Shown: in pieces, positions 6,794 to 9,303 of the stretch
How the letters are laid out: each line of letters begins with the position of its first letter
Numbering within the stretch: position 1 is the stretch's first letter
Origin: an uncultured Caryophanales bacterium
GTDB taxonomy: Bacteria; Bacillota_I; Bacilli_A; Acholeplasmatales; Anaeroplasmataceae
Length of the DNA: 9,303 nt
Reading direction: 5' to 3'
Assembly: GCA_946626535.1 (NCBI GenBank)
Contig: CAMOUK010000042.1
Span: forward strand, 1 to 9,303
Translations under genes and position numbers: made by a program
The notes under the pieces: generated by a model
What the model was told of the DNA's origin: nothing
Databases searched by the model: none
What the model saw: only the letters and a program-made list of their open reading frames with translations

Positions 6794-7507
6794 ATGGAAA
6801 AGAAAGAATTACTTTATGAAGGAAAAGCTAAGCAGGTTTACGCAACAGATGATGCAAACATCATCGTAATGCATTATAAGGATGATGCTACTGCAGGAAA
6901 TGGTGCTAAGCATGCTCAATTTGCTAAAAAGGGTGAATTAAATAATAAGATCACAACTATTATTTATAACAGACTTATTAAGGCTGGTATTCCAACTCAC
7001 TATATTAAGACATTAAATGATACTGATCAATTATGCTATAAGGTTGATATTTTCCCACTTGAGGTAATTGTAAGAAATATTATTGCTGGTTCTATGGCTA
7101 AAAGATTAGGCATTACTGAAGGTACACCAGCAAAGAATACAATTTTTGAGATTTGTTATAAGAATGATGCTTTAGGTGATCCTCTAATTAACGACCATCA
7201 TGCTGTTGCAGTTGGTGCTGCATCATATGATGAATTAAAACAAATCTATGCTTTAACTGCTAAGATTAATGAAGAATTAAAGAAGATGTTCTTAGAAATT
7301 GGTGTTAAGCTTGTAGATTTCAAGGTTGAATTTGGTAAGACAGCTGATGGTAAGATTGTATTAGCTGATGAAATTTCTCCAGATTGCTGTAGATTATGGG
7401 ATGCAAAGACTAATGATCATCTAGATAAGGATAGATTTAGAAGAGATTTAGGCGATGTTATGGGTGCATATGAAGAAATATATGCAAGATTACAAAAATT
7501 AGCATAA
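6794..7507 (+). CDS. purC: SAICAR synthetase (phosphoribosylaminoimidazole-succinocarboxamide synthase)
   Basis: Joins aspartate to CAIR using ATP, giving SAICAR. The 237 residues equal the usual bacterial length. The N-terminal nucleotide-binding motif LYEGKAKQVY (7-16) is followed by DDATAGNG. A substrate-binding stretch VIVRNIIAGSMAKRLG lies mid-protein, and DFKVEFGK leads to the C-terminal family signature LADEISPDCCRLWD (190-203). AAGGGGAG (6777-6784) precedes the ATG by 9 nt, and the gap after purL is 20 nt, the widest in the operon. It uses CAIR, so it follows PurK and the unseen PurE. By hand count lysines are about 20 AAG to 6 AAA, opposite to purK. Confidence 0.97.
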   Translation: MEKKELLYEGKAKQVYATDDANIIVMHYKDDATAGNGAKHAQFAKKGELNNKITTIIYNRLIKAGIPTHYIKTLNDTDQLCYKVDIFPLEVIVRNIIAGSMAKRLGITEGTPAKNTIFEICYKNDALGDPLINDHHAVAVGAASYDELKQIYALTAKINEELKKMFLEIGVKLVDFKVEFGKTADGKIVLADEISPDCCRLWDAKTNDHLDKDRFRRDLGDVMGAYEEIYARLQKLA

Positions 7508-7520
7508 GGAGATTTAAAGG

Positions 7521-8555
7521 ATGGGTTCAAAGGCATATGCTTCTGGTGGAGTAGATCTAGAAGCAGGATATGAAGCAGTAAGAAGATATAAAAAGCATGT
7601 TAAAAGAACAGATAGACCAGGATGCGTTTCTGGTATCGGTTCTTTTGGTGGCATGTTTGATTTAGCTAGTTTGGGTTATAAGGAGCCTATGCTAGTATCT
7701 GGTACTGACGGTGTTGGTACAAAATTAAAATTAGCATTTGAAATGGATAAGCATGATACTATCGGTATCGATGCTGTTGCTATGTGCGTTAACGATGTTT
7801 TAGCTCAAGGAGCTGAACCACTATATTTCTTAGATTACGTAGCATTAGGACATGCTATTCCTGAAAAGCTTGAAAAGATTGTATCAGGTATTGCTGATGG
7901 TTGTGTTCAAGCTGGCTGTGCATTAATAGGTGGAGAAACTGCTGAAATGCCAGGTATGTATGCTGATGGTGAGTATGACATCGCTGGCTTTGCAGTTGGT
8001 GTTGTTGAAAAATCAAAGCTTATTGATGATTCAAAGGTTAAACCTGGCGATGTTTTAGTAGGTATCGCATCAACTGGTGTACATTCAAATGGCTTTTCAC
8101 TAGTTAGAAAAATTATTAGTGATAATAAATTTGATCTTCATGCTTATAATGAGGAATTAGGTGGTGTTTTAGGTGAAGTATTCCTAACTCCAACAAGAAT
8201 TTATTGTAAGCAGGTTTTAGATGTAATTAAAAATGTAGATGTTCACGGTGTTGCCCACATTACTGGTGGAGGCTTCGATGAGAACATTCCAAGAATATTA
8301 ACTGACCAAATGGGCTTAGATATTAAGGAAGGCTCATGGCCAATTTTACCTGTATTTAAGTTCTTAGAAAAATATGGTAAGGTTGATCATAGAGAAATGT
8401 TTAATATCTATAATATGGGTATCGGTATGGTTATTGCAGTTGAAAATAATGAAGATGCCAATAAGGTTATCGATATTTTAGCTAAGCATGGTGATAAGGC
8501 CTATATTATTGGTAGTGTTACTAATAATGCTGGGAAAGTTGAGATTCATAAATAA
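7521..8555 (+). CDS. purM: Phosphoribosylformylglycinamidine cyclo-ligase (AIR synthetase)
   Basis: ATP-dependent ring closure of FGAM to AIR, acting on the product of PurL and feeding PurK. The 344 residues are normal for PurM, which works as a homodimer. [15 protein letters not shown] stands near the N-terminus. The ATP/metal segment [10 protein letters not shown] starts at Gly61, followed by [38 protein letters not shown] begins at Leu135. A C-terminal AIRS domain with [15 protein letters not shown] follows. AAGGAG (7506-7511) overlaps the purC stop and lies 9 nt before the ATG. The stop codon shares one base with the purN start (TAATG), so the two are almost certainly translated in coupled fashion. 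Confidence 0.97.
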   Translation: MGSKAYASGGVDLEAGYEAVRRYKKHVKRTDRPGCVSGIGSFGGMFDLASLGYKEPMLVSGTDGVGTKLKLAFEMDKHDTIGIDAVAMCVNDVLAQGAEPLYFLDYVALGHAIPEKLEKIVSGIADGCVQAGCALIGGETAEMPGMYADGEYDIAGFAVGVVEKSKLIDDSKVKPGDVLVGIASTGVHSNGFSLVRKIISDNKFDLHAYNEELGGVLGEVFLTPTRIYCKQVLDVIKNVDVHGVAHITGGGFDENIPRILTDQMGLDIKEGSWPILPVFKFLEKYGKVDHREMFNIYNMGIGMVIAVENNEDANKVIDILAKHGDKAYIIGSVTNNAGKVEIHK

Positions 8556-9121
8556 TGAAGAAAATTGCAATATTTGCAAGCGGATCTGGAACAAATTTTG
8601 AAGTTTTAGTAAATAAGGTAGAAGAAGGCTTTATCAATGCTAAGGTCGTTTTAATGGTTTGTGACAATCCAAATGCGTATGTAATTGAAAGAGCTAAAAA
8701 TCACAATATTAATTCATTTATCTTTAATCCTAGAGATTATGATAAGAAAAGTGAATATGAGGCGATTATAGTTGAAAAATTAAGGGAGCTTGATGTTGAT
8801 TTAATTTGTCTTGCTGGCTATATGAGAATATGCGGAAAAACCTTATTAGGTGCATATGAGGGCAAGATTATTAATATCCATCCAGCCCTACTACCATCAT
8901 TTAAGGGAGCTCACGGTATTCTTGATGCCTTCAATTATGGCGTTAAGGTTTATGGCGTTACAATTCACTATGTTGATAGCGGAATGGATAGCGGTAAGAT
9001 TATTGAGCAAAGTGCTTTTTATTATGATGGTGATAATTTAGATGAGCTAGAGACTAAGATTCATGCGGTTGAGCATGAATTATACCCTTTAGTTGTCAAA
9101 AAGATGTGTGAGGAGAATTAA
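8555..9121 (+). CDS. purN: Phosphoribosylglycinamide (GAR) formyltransferase, folate-dependent
   Basis: Transfers the formyl group of 10-formyltetrahydrofolate to GAR, giving FGAR, the substrate of PurL. The 188 residues are standard. [14 protein letters not shown] near the N-terminus binds the ribonucleotide phosphate. Catalytic residues fit the family triad: Asn107 and His109 in [14 protein letters not shown] and Asp145 in [13 protein letters not shown], matching Asn106, His108 and Asp144 of the E. coli enzyme. The ATG overlaps the purM stop by one base, with no strong separate ribosome site, so initiation probably depends on ribosomes finishing purM. Its 3' end (AGGAG, 9111-9115) supplies the ribosome site of purH. 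Confidence 0.96.
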   Translation: MKKIAIFASGSGTNFEVLVNKVEEGFINAKVVLMVCDNPNAYVIERAKNHNINSFIFNPRDYDKKSEYEAIIVEKLRELDVDLICLAGYMRICGKTLLGAYEGKIINIHPALLPSFKGAHGILDAFNYGVKVYGVTIHYVDSGMDSGKIIEQSAFYYDGDNLDELETKIHAVEHELYPLVVKKMCEEN

Positions 9122-9123
9122 AA

Positions 9124-9303
9124 ATGAGAAGAGCGTTAGTTAGTGTTACAGATAAAACTGGTGTTGTTGAATTTTGTAAGGGTCTAGAGGAGCTAGGCTT
9201 TGAAATTGTATCTACTGGAGGAACTAAGAAGGTTTTAATTGCTGGTGGTGTTAAGGCAATTGATATTTCTGATGTTACAGGCTTCCCTGAAATATTAGAT
9301 GGT
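9124..9303 (+). CDS. purH: AICAR transformylase / IMP cyclohydrolase, 5' part only
   Basis: The window ends 60 codons into this gene. The visible protein begins [17 protein letters not shown] and contains [14 protein letters not shown] and [11 protein letters not shown]. These are hallmarks of the N-terminal MGS-like IMP cyclohydrolase domain of PurH; the transformylase domain lies beyond the edge. The full enzyme performs the last two steps, formylating AICAR with 10-formyltetrahydrofolate and closing the ring to IMP. ATG lies two bases after the purN stop, with AGGAG (9111-9115) 8 nt upstream inside purN. The frame is open to the edge with no sign of damage. Confidence 0.95.
   Translation, partial: MRRALVSVTDKTGVVEFCKGLEELGFEIVSTGGTKKVLIAGGVKAIDISDVTGFPEILDG

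Noticed and set aside
8850..9041. A 63-codon + strand frame inside purN
   Set aside because: It is out of frame with the catalytic INIHPALL region of purN and has no independent support.
1..9303. CRISPR array, insertion sequence, tRNA or rRNA genes, prophage or defence genes
   Set aside because: No regularly spaced repeats, terminal inverted repeats, transposase motifs, cloverleaf patterns or rRNA-like stretches were seen.

Overview
The window is low-GC DNA that is almost fully coding on the + strand. Its codons are strongly A/T-ending, its Shine-Dalgarno sequences are AGGAG-like, and its purine operon is led by a guanine riboswitch. It also has a single-chain PurL of 1230 residues, the long form common in streptococci, clostridia and relatives. 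This fits a Bacillota (Firmicutes) chromosome, perhaps a gut Erysipelotrichia- or clostridia-like lineage; the exact group cannot be fixed from the sequence. Trp is read from TGG, and all seven visible stops are TAA or TAG.

Layout: (1) 9-974 is dusB, a tRNA-dihydrouridine synthase, whose ATG overlaps an in-frame TAA probably ending an upstream gene; an intrinsic terminator follows at 989-1025. (2) 1028-1655 is an unrecognised single gene with its own near-consensus promoter. It encodes a 179-residue protein with one N-terminal membrane anchor. (3) 1656-1998 is a 343-nt non-coding stretch. It holds an A+T-rich palindrome, an extended -10 promoter, a purine riboswitch aptamer with the guanine-type specificity base, a long imperfect hairpin containing a possible 16-codon leader ORF, and an intrinsic terminator just before the first gene. 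(4) 1999-9303 is a tightly packed purine operon, purK-purL-purC-purM-purN-purH, running off the right edge inside purH.

Together the operon genes cover most of the IMP pathway: PurN (GAR to FGAR), PurL (FGAR to FGAM), PurM (FGAM to AIR), PurK (AIR to N5-CAIR), PurC (CAIR to SAICAR) and PurH (AICAR to IMP). PurF, PurD, PurE and PurB are not in the window. Gene spacing of 20 nt or less, including a 1-nt overlap at purM/purN, points to one mRNA with translational coupling. The leader architecture suggests that guanine binding stops transcription at 1951-1978, shutting the pathway when purines are plentiful.

Most of the window is ordinary, well-understood metabolism. The parts worth a second look are the unusually long, structured expression platform with its mini-ORF, the orphan membrane-anchored protein, purK leading the operon without purE, and a hand-counted shift in lysine codon choice between purK and purC.
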